64,000 nt of DNA from Vulcanisaeta distributa JCM 11216 (GCF_001315985.1 NZ_BBBI01000001.1:1-64000); one strand, 5' to 3'. Positions 30,815 to 42,228 are shown, counted from the first letter of the stretch. Notes: generated from the letters alone by a model not told the origin. Numbers and translations: made by a program.

Positions 30815-33140
30815 CTAGATGTGGTAGTAAAATAACTTGATGAGCGCGAGTGTGATGGCGTCTCTATCATTATTCCTTATGGCACTATAAAGCCCGGCAA
30901 ATAACCTACTAATTATGGGTAATCCCCCCCTCATGCGTATACCAACCATTGCCATAGCCCTAGCAGCCACGTAATTGCCATTAATCAAGGCGTTCAGGAC
31001 CAGGATGAGGAGGGCGTGCGAACGCAGTGGTGCAATGGCCTGAACCAAAGCCCCCCCAGCGCTAACGCTTTCCTCAACGGCTAGGCACGCCAGCCTACAC
31101 AGTGAATTTCCACCACATGCACTATCACAGTGGTCAGTGTAAACACCCAACGCCCTCTTCAGGCTGGCATAAACGTGGCATCTACGTACTCCCTCACCGC
31201 ACTCACCAACTCCTCAGCCCTCGGCCTACCAACACTCGTTACCCCCCCAAGCCAATTTAGGAATAGTCTAGCGGCCGCGTAGGTAAAGACGTCCTTCACC
31301 ATCGACTGTGCAACCCCCCCATCATTACCTCACTGGCCTTGGCGCCATCATTAGTCATGCCCAAGTAAGCCGCGTATTCGATTGCTAAACGAGTGAGTGT
31401 GGTAGATTCAGTAAATGCAGGCCCTAGCTTCTCCACGGCCAGCCCATAAACCTCCTCAAACTTCTTACCTGCATTGATAAATTCGTTAATATCCTCAGAA
31501 GCCCTAATCAATCTGACCCTAGCGATTAAGCTAGATGCCATGATAAAGCCCCCACCAATCTCCAATCCTCTCACTGATGCCTCTGGACTTCTCAAGGTAC
31601 TTCAGGCATCATCGAGCCAATCCTTATCCACACTAATCTTACCCATGGCGATGTAAAGCCTCACCAACTCCCAATCCACTAGGTACTCAAGGGTGTCCCT
31701 AAAGCCTTGGTGCTTAGACGCCTTAGGAAGTCCATGAGGCCCTCATTACTGATCTCCACGCTTCCCCTCATCCCCCCCTCAACCTTACTGATAAGCCCAC
31801 CCAATCTATCCGCTGGGTCAACACCGCAGTGAGGACCAGCCTCGGTGAGCTTTAGGTGAACGTGGGCCTTAACAAGCGTACTAAGTACCTCACTGTTCAA
31901 CCCACCTATTGCACCTAGGATGCTCCTAAAGACCTTGCATCTGTTTGTCCTCACCCTGAGGGTATTTGCCATAGCCATTAGTAGGAATGCCCTGCCCCCC
32001 CAATTACTGAGGTTTCTACGAATCTTCCATAGGCCATCCACATACTGAGCCAACTCACGTAATGCGCCTTCCTGATCCACAACCGCACTGACGTTATGGA
32101 GTAATGCAGCCCAATCGTCAAGCGATGAACTCCTCAAACTGATCAACAACCTAACCAACCTAGTTAATGAGCTTGGCCGCTGAATGAGGCGTACCACCCA
32201 ATTAGCGATTCTGAGAGCCTTAGTCCCAAGTTCATTATTAGCCCTGTAACCATTAAGGCCCACCTTCACGGCGTATGCCGTAAGCACTACTAAACCAAGT
32301 GCGTAAAGCCCCTCGGCGAGACCTAGACCCCCTATTCCTCTCCCTACCATCCTCGATAACCCTTATGAACTCACCTAAGTCCCTCTCAACATCGCCGCTC
32401 CTACCCTCAGCCAATGCATCAAGTACGGGGGGGCTAGTATACCCCATGACAGGCCCAACCAGCAGTATCTCAGTGAGTGGTGTTATCTCATTATTTACCA
32501 TCAGTAGTTTCAATGCCATGCATTCATTAACCCTACCGGCATCGCTTAGGAACTCTACGGCCGGTCTGACCAGCGGCATCAAGTCATTGGCCGTGCCCCC
32601 CCAAGGTCCCTAATCGCGTAGCACCCCCCCACACAATGCCGAGTAGTAGCACCAACGTACCCCAGCATTTATCGTCCAATCCAGCAAACTCCCTCCTCAC
32701 CTCACCCCCCCGTAATACCCAACTATGTACTTAATGGCATCATCCCTAGTGCTTATTCCGAGGTTGACTGTGCCGTGGTTAATCCACGGCCTCAGCACAT
32801 CCCTCAGGTGTTCGTAGTCCTCGGTAATTCCGCCCATTAATGTGTTGACAATAAGCGTTAGCGCCCTTTCAGTGATTTCATCATGCCTAGCGGCTAGCCA
32901 ATTGATGACTTCCTCATTCAATAATACCCGCCCACCTGATATCCAGTGGGTAAGCCTGCCCATGAAGTATGGAGTCATCACATAATAACCAGGCCCAGCG
33001 CCACCTCTGCCCTTAAATAACTCCCTAATGATTAGAGCCATGGCCAGTACCTTAACAACATCGCCGCCCCATACATTAAGGTAATCGTTAATTTTGCGAA
33101 TTACTTGCTCTAGATCGGCATCACGAGCATCCTTGGGCAT
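30815..33140 (-). CDS. Large alpha-helical protein, unknown (fragmented reading frame)
   Basis: Five successive minus-strand frames, broken at C7 runs (near 32704, 32615, 32330, 31620, 31315 and 31245), share the same L/A/R/E-rich helical composition and abut one another, so I read them as one protein of ~770 residues. It starts MPKDARDADLEQVIRKINDY and ends ITLALIKLFYYHI. There is no signal peptide and I see no nucleotide-binding motif. A cysteine cluster (HCDSACGGNSLCRLAC) near the C-terminus could bind metal. It may be two genes. It resembles the helical gene at 1715-3216 in style only. Confidence 0.45.
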
Positions 33141-33284
33141 AACTTAAATACCAGTGGGGGGGGATTTTAAAAATTATTGAATCATTTGTAAATCATTTTT
33201 GTATACTTTCACAATAAAATTGAAAAATAACGAGAAAACAGGGATTGAAGGGTAGGCAGCCACGCAATTAAAGGCCTTGGTAAG

Positions 33285-34505
33285 GTGCCAGTGAATAGTA
33301 ATAAGGTTAGCGCGTATACAATATACGTGAACAGGTGGGGTACATTACGACTTAGGTGCCTGAGGTGTGGCTACTTGGGACCTAGTGATGGTCCGCTATG
33401 TCCCAGGTGTGGCTTTCCGTTAATTGTTGAGCCTAGGGGTGTCCTTAGGATTGATAGGGAGAAGCCGAGCATCCTTAGGTACGCGTCTGTGCTGAACTAT
33501 GGTGACAAGGCTGTAACCCTCGGTGAGGGCCTTACGAGGATTAGGAGGGTCAATGGGGGGGTTATGATTAAGGATGAGTCCAGGAACCCAACGGGCTCCT
33601 TCATGGACAGGGGGGGTTCCTCGGTTCTAATTAGTAATGTGAGCGGTGAGGTTAAGGTTTTGTTTGAGGAGGACTTCACGTTGTCAATAGCCACCTACGC
33701 TAACGCGGCCGGCATTGGCATTAGGGTCTATGTGAATCCCGACCACGTGGGTGCCTATGCGGAGCTCCTTAGGTTATCTACCATGAGTAACGTTACCATC
33801 GAGTTTAGTGAGGGCGGGCATAGGGTTGACATAATTTATGGCGAGCCCCCTATTCCTTGATGGTGTTAAGACCATTGCCTACGAGCTTTATGAGCAAGTT
33901 GGTGAGGTTGAGGGCGTGGTGCTACCCATGGAGAGGGGTTACCTGGCCCTCGCGATTTATGAGGGCTTTAGGGAATTACGTGAGTGGGGGGGCTCATTAG
34001 TGAATTACCGAGGCTAATACTCGTTAAGCATAGGGCTGGTCAAATGACGGAAATCAGTGATTGGCTTGTCAAGGCCGCTGGGGGGGCTAGGGTTGTTGAT
34101 GTGGGTGATGAGGAGACCATAAGGTCAATGATCGAGTTGGCGAGGGGGGGTGGTATGTACGTCAAGCCCGTGTCCGCCATGGCCTATGCCGTGGCCTCAA
34201 CGCTTGGTAGGGATTACGTGGCCGTTATAACGGGTACGGGGGGGATCAAGGAGTACAGGGTTGGTAGGGAACTCGGTGGCCTAACGAAGCTTCAGGAGGC
34301 CATACTCGGGGGGGTTTTGGAGGGTTCGAGGCCGCTGACGGCTTATGAAGTTTGGGAGAGGCTGGGTGGCACGGCCACTATTCAGGGGGGGATTTATAAG
34401 GCCTTGAATTCATTGGTCAGGCGGGGGGGTCTTGTTACTGTTGATTATGAGGTTTATGGTAATAGGAAGGTTAGGGTTTTTCGTGCATTATCGAATTATA
34501 AATAA
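33285..34505 (+). CDS. Threonine-synthase-like protein lacking the PLP lysine, with C-terminal winged helix
   Basis: N-terminal zinc ribbon (LRCLRCGYLGPSDGPLCPRC), then the threonine-synthase fold: VTLGEGLTRIRR, MIKDESRNPTGSFMDRG, and the late loop VITGTGIKEYRVG. In real enzymes NPTGSFKDRG provides the Schiff-base lysine; here the codon is ATG (Met) at the homologous place. The STGN-type loop is also gone, replaced by EEDFTLSIATYANAAG. A C-terminal ~75-residue winged helix follows (LTKLQEAILGVLEGSRPLTA, then YEVWERLG and LVTVDYEVYGNRKVRVFRAL). Frames join at ~33855 and ~33990. It is most likely a regulatory pseudoenzyme, sensing an amino acid or phosphate ester. Catalysis is unlikely. Confidence 0.8.
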
Positions 34506-34576
34506 TTAAGGATAATTATTAATAATGAACAAGAAGTTCGCGTGTTTTATGGTGGATAAAAATTATAAATAATAGT

Positions 34577-34586
34577 TTATATAGAA
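34577..34586 (+). promoter_or_regulatory. TATA box of the HTH-CBS gene
   Basis: AGTTTATATAGAAAG precedes ATG 34601 by about 25 bases, the normal spacing for a leaderless transcript. Confidence 0.6.
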
Positions 34587-34600
34587 AGTAGTGATTAGAA

Positions 34601-35499
34601 ATGATGATTGAGAAGTTACCATCGACCTATGCCTCGATACTTAATGCACTTGTTGAGTTATATATGATGTCTAAAAAGCCGGTTAAGTCCAGGGATATTG
34701 CCGAGAAACTCAGTATTAATGAGGGAACTGTCAGGAACTCAATGGTCGCCCTGAGGGCCATGGGCTACATAGAGTCTAAGACCGGGCCCTACGGTGGTTA
34801 TGTACCGACCCAAAAGGCCCTTGAGTATGTTAAGATGCCTACGAATACCGTGTTTGCCCTGGACATTGCCCCCCCCATATCAATTAATAAGTTACCCACG
34901 AACCTATACGTGACGGGTATTGAACTCCTTGACGTAATTAACCCGTTCAGTAATAGGGCGCTTGTGAGGGTTATTGGTGATATGAAGAATATTAGGATTG
35001 GTGATAATGTTAGGATTGGCCTACGGCGAATAGTAGGGTGATTATTGAGGGTGTGATTACGGAGAAGAATGAGGGGGGGTTGAGGGAGTTAGTGGTCGCC
35101 ATTAATAAGTTGATAGCCATACCAAAGGTTAAGGTTGAGGCGTTGATGAGTAAGAACGTGATAACCATAAGGCATGACTCATCACTCAAGGATGCGGCGA
35201 AGATCTTCGCCGAGAGGAAGATTAGGGCATTACCCGTAATTGACGATGAAGGTAGGATTGTTGGTTTAATAACAACCAGCGAAGTATCCAAGGCTTACTA
35301 CGAGGGTGACCTAAATGCCAGGATTGAGGATTACATGAGGAGGGATGTACCGACAGTTGATAAGGAGGCTGATATTTACGACGCCATGAGATTAATGACC
35401 GTTAACAAGATAGGTAGGTTAATAGTGGTTAGCGGCGGTAAGCCCGTGGGCATAATAACCAGGACGGACATACTGCAGTACCTGGCATCACTTGATTAA
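34601..35499 (+). CDS. HTH-DUF293-type regulator with two CBS domains
   Basis: A ~299-residue archaeal regulator. Winged helix at residues ~5-80 (VKSRDIAEKLSINEGTVRNS, AMGYIESKTGPYGGYVPTQ), a central beta domain, and a CBS pair at residues ~185-298: the first starts VEALMSKNVITIRHDSSL, the second EDYMRRDVPTVDKEADIYDA, with GIITRTDILQYLA closing. The frame breaks once near 35022; one added base gives RIGPTANSRVIIEGVITEK across the join, typical of the family. CBS pairs normally bind adenine nucleotides or SAM, so it probably ties transcription to cell energy or methyl donors. Confidence 0.85.
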
Positions 35500-35520
35500 G
35501 TATTTAAAACGCAACACTCG

Positions 35521-35817
35521 TTGACAAGTATTAAGTCAGTCCACCTCTGTGACATTTGCGAGGAGAAACCTGCAGTGATTAGGTGCAGGGTTTGCGGCAG
35601 GTATGTGTGTAGTGACGACTTTGATCACTCAATTAACGCATGTAAGGCCTGCTCAGCAACCCTGTGCCAGGTATGCCGTGAGAGACTCGCCATTGGGCAT
35701 TGCGCCAGGTGCGGTAGGTTGGTTTGTAGGAGGGATAGTGTTAGGGTCGGCCTTAGTAGGTACTGCATTGATTGTGCCAGGGAGTTGGGTTTAGTCAGTG
35801 AGGTTAAGAATAAATAA
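35521..35817 (+). CDS. Cysteine-rich zinc-binding protein (B-box-like)
   Basis: 98 residues with about ten CxxC/CxxxC-type cysteines in three tandem units (LCDICEEKPAVIRCRVCGRY, CKACSATLCQVCRERL, HCARCGRLVCRRDSV, YCIDCARELG). Spacing resembles B-box or treble-clef zinc fingers, so it probably binds two or three Zn2+. The start is TTG 35521, the only in-frame initiator; TTAAGTATTTAAAAC just upstream is a TATA candidate. It is probably a nucleic-acid or protein-binding module. It may be cotranscribed with the next gene, whose start follows 12 bases after. Confidence 0.65.
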   Translation: MTSIKSVHLCDICEEKPAVIRCRVCGRYVCSDDFDHSINACKACSATLCQVCRERLAIGHCARCGRLVCRRDSVRVGLSRYCIDCARELGLVSEVKNK

Positions 35818-35829
35818 GGGGTTCACGCA

Positions 35830-36225
35830 GTGACTAGGTTGATGAGCGAGAATAAGCCGAGTGAGGGTAAGCCCGCGAGGAAGCTTTTGATACCGAGCTT
35901 CCTAACGCCGAGCGGAATCAAGCCTGAGGAGAAGAGGGAGAGGCGTGAGAGGAGGTTGAGGATTAGGCGTAGGGGTGACGTGGATGAGGGTAAGGCTAAG
36001 ATGAACCCTGAAACAATGAGGGAATTGGAGATCAGTGGCAAGGTGGAGATTGTATTGGTCGGTGGTGGCTCTAGGGAAAGAAAGTACATATTCGCAGTAA
36101 TACCTAGTGAGGATGTACCAAAGAACGAGGTTTGGTGCAATGAGGAGGAAATGAAGAAACTAGGTGTTGCGGATAACAGCATTGCAACCGTTAGAGCCCC
36201 AAGGGAGGGCGAAGCTGAGCAATAG
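35830..36225 (+). CDS. Basic protein with a small beta domain, unknown
   Basis: 131 residues from GTG 35830 (or ATG 35842). The N-terminal half is very basic and disordered (EKRERRERRLRIRRRGDVDE). The C-terminal half looks like a small beta barrel: LEISGKVEIVLVGG, RKYIFAVIPSEDVPKNEVW, then MKKLGVADNSIATVRAP, which resembles the N-terminal barrel of CDC48-like proteins. The basic arm suggests RNA, ribosome or DNA binding. No family name can be assigned with confidence. Confidence 0.55.
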   Translation: MTRLMSENKPSEGKPARKLLIPSFLTPSGIKPEEKRERRERRLRIRRRGDVDEGKAKMNPETMRELEISGKVEIVLVGGGSRERKYIFAVIPSEDVPKNEVWCNEEEMKKLGVADNSIATVRAPREGEAEQ

Positions 36226-36249
36226 GTAGTATAAGCTGTTAACACAACC

Positions 36250-36636
36250 CTACACTTTATGCATAAGTACCCCCAGCGCCAATATAGCCAGTACTTCATC
36301 CAACACCCTCATTGAGAATCTAAGTAACTCATCCCTACTCATCGTGAACTTAGGCGTCCTATAAACAAACACCCTATCAGCAATACCCCTATAACGCCCT
36401 AACACGAACTTGTTTATGAAACGTTCAATCCTTTCATCCCTAACTACGGCTATGCATAGGGTCGCAGTACGGCATGCCCTGAGGAACTCGAAGGCGAAGT
36501 CCAAGTCATCATCAAATACACCAAATTGCTTAAAGGCCCTCCGCTTACTCCCAGATGTGCACCTAAACCTTATGCCGAGTGAATCGTAAACCTGGCCAAG
36601 CTCATTACAAACACCACCACCTTCGATCCAGAACAC
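36250..36636 (-). CDS. Small alpha/beta protein, unknown
   Basis: About 128 residues with a mixed alpha/beta pattern (DDLDFAFEFLRACRTATLCIAV through DRVFVYRTPKFTM) and a hydrophobic C-terminal helix VLDEVLAILALGVLMHKV. Not recognised. The longest frame starts at ATG 36681, but TTTTTATATTTCC at ~36661-36673 lies inside it and looks like a TATA box. I therefore prefer the GTG at 36636 (MFWIEGGGV), about 25 bases downstream of that element. Confidence 0.5.
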   Translation of the reverse strand: MFWIEGGGVCNELGQVYDSLGIRFRCTSGSKRRAFKQFGVFDDDLDFAFEFLRACRTATLCIAVVRDERIERFINKFVLGRYRGIADRVFVYRTPKFTMSRDELLRFSMRVLDEVLAILALGVLMHKV

Positions 36637-36907
36637 GATCCTAATAGGCTGTGAGGAGACTGAGGAAATATAAAAACCCAACTACGTGAAATAGTGCCAT
36701 TAAGTGATACGCATTAACCATAGCATGGCATAGTAATTATTAATCCATAAATAAGGCATTAGTGGCCCATTATTAATGGGCAGCATCGACGTTGAGATGC
36801 AAAACCAAGGCCGAAGTAGGGCACCGGGCACCCACGGCGCCAACTCGTAAATAGGCACGAGGAAATTGTTATTAGGACCTTTGCCTACTTCCGGTTTAGG
36901 ACATGCC

Positions 36908-37465
36908 ATGTTTAAGGGTTACTTAATTGGCAGTGCTGTGGTTGTTACGGGCATTGATGATGCCAGGAGACTCTACTCAATGGGCTTCTTTGGTAAGTTC
37001 ATTAATGAGGATAAGGTTAAGCTGAATGAGGTTAATAACGTGAATACACCACTCCAATTATCAATTATCGAGGCCCTGTACCTGATGGATAAGGGCCTCC
37101 TGGAGATCTTTGATGAGGATGGCAATAAGCTAACGAGGGATGACTTGGTTAGGGTTGGGCGGAGCACAGTGGTTAACTTCGACCAAGTATACACAATATA
37201 TAAGGAGCTGAGAGATGGGGGGGCTTCGTTGTAAAGAGCGGGCTTAAGTTTGGTTCGTTATTCGCAGTTTACGAGAGGGGGGGCCTGGCATCGACCACGC
37301 ACCAGTCCTACTGCACTTCATAGAGCCTAGGAGAGCCGTGAGCGCCCTGGACATAACGAGGCTGCTAGGCTTAGCCACAGTGTGAATAAGAGGTTTGTCC
37401 TGGCAACGCAGAGTGAGGTTGATAGTAAGATACACTATGTGGCCTTTGAATGGTGGAGGGCATAG
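36908..37465 (+). CDS. endA: tRNA-splicing endonuclease EndA
   Basis: EndA cuts bulge-helix-bulge introns from tRNA and rRNA precursors. The N-terminal domain starts [20 protein letters not shown], followed by [20 protein letters not shown]. The catalytic domain has [13 protein letters not shown], then [18 protein letters not shown] (active-site Tyr and His) and [11 protein letters not shown] (catalytic Lys). Two G7 runs at 37217-37223 and 37277-37283, where five G are expected, break the frame between these parts. ATG 36908 is chosen; upstream residues have no family match. The last 31 bases overlap the convergent thermopsin-like gene. Confidence 0.88.
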
Positions 37466-39673
37466 TACTCTCCCTCATTAGCTCCTACACTACGCCGAGT
37501 TAATTGAATAATCAGTAATATTGCGATTAGAACCAAGGCAATCATCAGCGCAATGCCGTAGTAACCAATCACTGGCGCTTCGACAACGCACACTGCATTA
37601 ATCGGCACTAGCAATTCCTGGGTTACTCCATAGGCATTCGTCACGCCACTTAATTCCTGAACACCACATTTAATAACGACTTGCGTGAAGGGCTCGGGTA
37701 GACCAAGGACATCCCTAACGCTGAACTCCCTATACTCTGCGTTAAGCACTGCCGTGCCATTCACGCCGCTTATGATCAACGGAGTCCTCAACTCGTAGGT
37801 GATACCATTAACACTCACGTTAGTTACCTCCTCACCATACCTAACCCACCCCCCCAGGTATACCGTGCCGACGTAAGCCCCATTAATGGTGTATAGGATT
37901 AACGAGGCGTTGTACTCCCTGATCCAGTTAACGGTGACGGTCACGGGTCTATCCATGAGTAGGATAAGCGTATTGTTCGTGATGACGTAGCGCGTGGCGT
38001 TTGTGGTGAAGCCAGTGAATGCAAGTCTTGTTTCGTTACCTAGGTAAATAATTGTTTTGGGTACGGTAATGTTGACTATACTATCCTCATTATACCAACC
38101 ACTTAGGTTCGTGAGTTGGTTTGACGGGTCAACAACGTTTAACCTGTAATACTTAATCCATAAGTAGTTAACCACATATGACTGGTTCATTACCAATGTC
38201 AACCCTGTGGAATTAATATACTCATTATTAATGAGTAGACCGGCTAACCTAAGTAACGTGTTGTTCCCAAGGTAAACACCCCGCGGGATCGTTATGACTA
38301 CCCTGGAATTAACGGGTAGCGGTAACTCAATGGAGGCAATGTTCTGGTTATTGAGTAGGTAGCCATTGATTATGAGAAATGCTAGGTAATCAGCGTTGAT
38401 CAAGGGCCCTATATACTCACTGCCAGTTGTCACCTCCACGGTACCTGGGGGCGATGGCGTAAGCCTGGCATTAACCACGGTCTCACCGGTATCACTACCC
38501 ATGCTCCAGGCACTCGGTACCGGCAGCAAATCGCCGCTGGGCCCCTTGTAATAAAGGGACAGCAGCGCATTTAGTTCATTAACCCTCACCATCGCCCCGT
38601 AACCCGGGCCCCCCAATCACGAACTCGGCATCAATTAGGTAACCCAGTGGTGAGTACTCTGAGCCGTTCACGACTAGGTACGGGCCCCCCCACGATGGGG
38701 GGGTCACTAGGAATGTGACATTATCAACAAGCGTATTGACGCCGCCCATTGAGTAGCCAATGAGTACCTGGGGGGGAAAGCCATTAACGGTCTTGTTCGT
38801 TATTATTGTCAAGTTCACGGCTAAGGGCATTTCATAAGGTGTCCAGTTACCCATGTATGCGTAGACCTCGTTATTCATTACCGAACCGCGCCCAACGATG
38901 AATAGCGGATCCATGAATAACTCAGCACTACTCATGTTCCAAACATTAACAAGTGGCGCCATTAAGCCATAGGTAGGGTCAATAATTAGGACATTCTGAA
39001 CCCAGTAATACTGGGTTTGATTATTAACCACCATCTCAAGCACGGCATTCAACTGTAGTGAGAAGGAGCCCGGCGGCATTGAGAAATAGTTAGTTAGTGA
39101 CTGAACGCCAATGCTCAGTATCCTCGCCTCACCAAGGAACTCATTGGTTATGTATGAATACGGTATGTAACCCACCTGCGAGGGCATCAACCCATAATCA
39201 ACAATACCAATTGGCGCATTCGTAATTGGCGTTGAGTAATTGCGGGCCATCACGAGCATTACCCGGGCCATCGCTGAGCCATTGTTAATAACAACGATGT
39301 AATACTCATCACTGGGTAATTCGATGGTGGCATTGAGTTCCTGCCCATAATAAGCAAATAATGGCTTAACCGTAGCCCCCCCAGACTTCAACTCGCTGAA
39401 ACCCTGACTACTCAGTACAAGCAATAGTACATCGGCGTTCGATGTTAGGTATAACCCCCCCATTGGCCCGGGGCCATACGCGCTCACTGAGTAGTACGTG
39501 CCTGGGGCTATCATCATTAAGTACGTGCCTGAGCCAATCACGTGGTTGTAAATCACGGCGTAATTAATTGGGTATGTGTAAATCCCGTAATTATTGATTA
39601 ATGGGCTTACCTGGTACGTGGTACCGTTGGGTAGTGCCACGAGTATTGCCAGTAACGTTAATGGGTCCAGCAC
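37435..39673 (-). CDS. Thermopsin-like (peptidase A5 family) secreted protein with C-terminal anchor
   Basis: A ~745-residue cell-surface protein. The N-terminus (MLDPLTLLAILVALPNG) is a signal-peptide-like helix. The family core includes IAPGTYYSVSAYGPG, then SFSLQLNAVLEMVVNNQTQ and YYWVQNVLIIDPTYGLM, strongly reminiscent of thermopsin (an acid protease of Sulfolobales and Thermoproteales). The second half has repeats of extracellular beta domains (WIKYYRLNVVDPSNQL, WYNEDSIVNITVP) and ends in a membrane helix (YYGIALMIALVLIAILLII) with a short cytoplasmic tail. One frame join lies at 38595-38620. Activity is not proved; the family lacks a simple catalytic motif. Confidence 0.78.
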
Positions 39674-39759
39674 GTGAGTTGGTTGTCAAGGTCACTTAAA
39701 AGGGTGTCTAACTAATGGAATAGCTTAATAGGGTGGGGGGGTATTAACCATTGGGATAA

Positions 39760-40914
39760 ATGGAACTGAGCAATAAACTTGCATTGATTGGTGCCGTAAG
39801 ATCACTGGGGCGGCTCGCTTCTGTGGTCGTTCACTGGATTCGCCCTATTCCAATACTACAAACTACCCCTCACTCTGGTCTCCCTATTCTACGTGGCCCA
39901 GGCCGTGGTTAGCTCAATAGCCTTCATAATCGGTGGTTACCTAGCAGACTTCCTCGGTAGGGTCCGGACAATGGTCATTTCGGCGGTGTCATCATCAATA
40001 GCCCTAATCATCGCCTACGCAATTAATAAGCCACTCATTGTCGTTTTAATGGTACTCACCCAGTCATTCTTCAACAACGCCTATGGTGTAGCCAATACGT
40101 CAATCGTCGGCGACTACGCTAGGGGGGGATTCACGTCACTTGTTAAGTACTTCAGCAGGCTTAGGGTGGGGGGGGTTAATGCCGGGTGGGCGGTGGGACC
40201 AGCCATTGGTGGTCTACTCTATGAGATCTATGGCTTTAGAATGCTCATGCTCCTCGGTTCGTAATACCACTGGCGGCATTACCACTATTAATGACTCTGC
40301 CAGAGCCTAACTACACGGTTGAGGCTGGGTTGACATTCCACGTGAACAGGGCATTCGCGATGTTTCTAATACCGTCCTTCCTAACATTCCTGGTAATGGG
40401 CCAATTAGGCTTTCCGCTACTAACATTCTATAACATGCATGACGGCCTAACCACCTTCCAGGTTGGTCTGCTGTACATGGAGAATGGATTACTGGTGGTC
40501 TTCCTCCAGGACTTTATTGGCAGGTACTTAAGGAGACCGAGCTTGATATCGCTTGGTATGGTTATTTACGGCGTGAGTTACCTGGCCGTGGCCTTCATAC
40601 CGGGCTTTACCTGGGCCGTGTTGGACATGTTCTTCATAACGCTTGCCGAGATGGTTGTCTCGCCGCTATCGCAGAGCATAGCCAATGCCCTGGCGGACCC
40701 AAGGTCCAGGGGGGGTAGGTACATGGGCCTATACTCACTTATTACCGGCCTGGGCAGGACCATGGCATCATCGATCTCCGGCGTGCTCCTGACCTACGCA
40801 ATCAAGCAACCACTTGCGCTGTGGGGGGGCTTTGTATTCGCGGTGGCCATATCATCATCGGGCCTTTACTCAATCATCATTAAGGATGCCCTGGTGATTT
40901 CCCGGAGGGCGTAA
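39760..40914 (+). CDS. MFS transporter
   Basis: A major facilitator superfamily protein of ~385 residues. Loop 2-3 reads GGYLADFLGRVRTMVISAV, and the second-half equivalent is FLQDFIGRYLRRPSLISLG. The start is ATG 39760 (MELSNKLALIGAVRSLGGSL). Breaks: one extra G near 39808, a missing C near 40259 (LLGSVIPLAALPLL expected). G7/G8 runs at ~40123 and ~40169 stay in frame. It belongs to the same broad family as the gene at 11329. The substrate is unknown. Confidence 0.8.
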
Positions 40915-40946
40915 CACTCATTAAGAACGCCAATACTCACTGCAAC

Positions 40947-41785
40947 GTGGGCGGTAAGGATGGCTTGTGGCCTGGACTTTACATAGTGGCTGCGGCGGCG
41001 CTTTGGTCAACAATAGGCGTGGCCAGCGTATATAGCGGGAACCCAATTATGCTTGGTCTCTTTAGGTCCCTATTCGCGTCCCTGGCCTCATTATTTATAC
41101 GGAGAGTCCTTAATAGGGCCTCCGTATTAACGGGCATAGCCCTCGGCGTATTATTCTCAGCATACCCACTGGCGGCCGTAACGGCCGGCGTGGGTCTCGC
41201 AGCCTTCCTACTCTACACGGCGCCCCCCCTATGGACTACGTTAGTGGCCCTCGGCATGGGTGAGAAACCAAGTAAGCGTGGTGTTGTCGGTGTCTCGCTG
41301 GTGATAATCGCAATTACATTAATTGGTGCTCAGACGATCAAGGGTTCGATAAGCCTCATTGGCGTGCTTCTGGGCCTGCTCTCGGGCACCTCCTATGGCA
41401 CATACATAGCCCTAGCCAGGAGGTTTGCCAGGGTGGGTAATGAGGTTGATGTTTCCTGGGGCGCAATACCATATACCTTAATAATTACGGCACCAACAGC
41501 CATCGCCTACTCAATCATTACGGGTTCCTGGAGGCCAATAGTCAATCCAGCCCTGTGGGGTGTTTACCTGGGCATTGTGACCACCGTGATACCCTATAGA
41601 CTCTTCGCAATGGGTGTGTCTAGGGTAAGGGCCTCCACGGCCTCGGTCATAGCCACGGTGGAACCCGTACTGGCGGCTCTCTGGGGGTTCCTGCTCTTTG
41701 GTCAGGTGCCCACGGCATTGACACTTATAGCCTACGCCCTAATAATAACCGCGTCGACGATAGTGTACTTCGAGGGGGGGCTTGA
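40947..41785 (+). CDS. EamA/DMT-family permease
   Basis: A drug/metabolite transporter of ~278 residues with ten helices in two EamA repeats: the first starts GLYIVAAAALWSTIGVASVY, the second ISLIGVLLGLLSGTSYGTYI. The domain ends ATVEPVLAALWGFLLFGQVP then IITASTIVYFEG. A G7 run at 41773-41779 carries the frame past the natural end; with five G it reads VYFEGA followed by TGA at 41783, just before the convergent gene, and this is the end I adopt. Start GTG 40947. It exports or imports small metabolites. Confidence 0.82.
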
Positions 41786-41791
41786 TGGGTT

Positions 41792-42228
41792 TTATGAGGA
41801 TGGGCAGAGCAGTTTTAGTAATTGGGCATTCGTGTGTAGGTGCATTATTGATGGTAATACGAATATTGCGAGCATCAGGTTTATGAATACCACGGCCGTT
41901 ATGAATACGTAGAGCCAATCCCTCTCCATGGCGAAGGAGGCAATGCCAAGGGCTACCCTGAGCACCGGTGTTGCTATTAGGACCATGAGGCCAAGTATTA
42001 TGAATGAGAGTGGATCAAGGTTAGGAAGCCTGGATAGGGCGTATGCCGGCGGTATTACCGTGGTGTTTATTGGGGGGGATGTTGGACTCATGACCAGAGA
42101 TTCGCTGCACCCAAGGGCCTCGCCCTTAACGTGGAATAGGACAACGCCAATTAGTATTAGGCTATGCTTATTACCACGCCGTACCTAAGGGTTAAACCGA
42201 TCACGTAGTCCATATCCCACTTAGGCAT
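41792..42228 (-). CDS. DUF1634-type membrane protein
   Basis: About 145 residues, three membrane helices: one N-terminal (MPKWDMDYVIGLTLRYGVVI), then FIILGLMVLIATPVLRVALG and WLYVFITAVVFINLMLAIFV. The middle motif LMVLIATPVLRV with the following helix is typical of DUF1634, often found beside TauE/SafE transporters, as here. Its ATG overlaps the TauE stop (ATGCCTAA). Breaks near 42166 and at a G7 at 42072-42078 are joined. It is probably an accessory subunit. Confidence 0.75.

Noticed and set aside
37817-38720. C7/G7 pair at ~38684-38703 as a terminator hairpin
   Set aside because: It lies inside the coding sequence of the thermopsin-like protein, and both arms are likely inflated runs.
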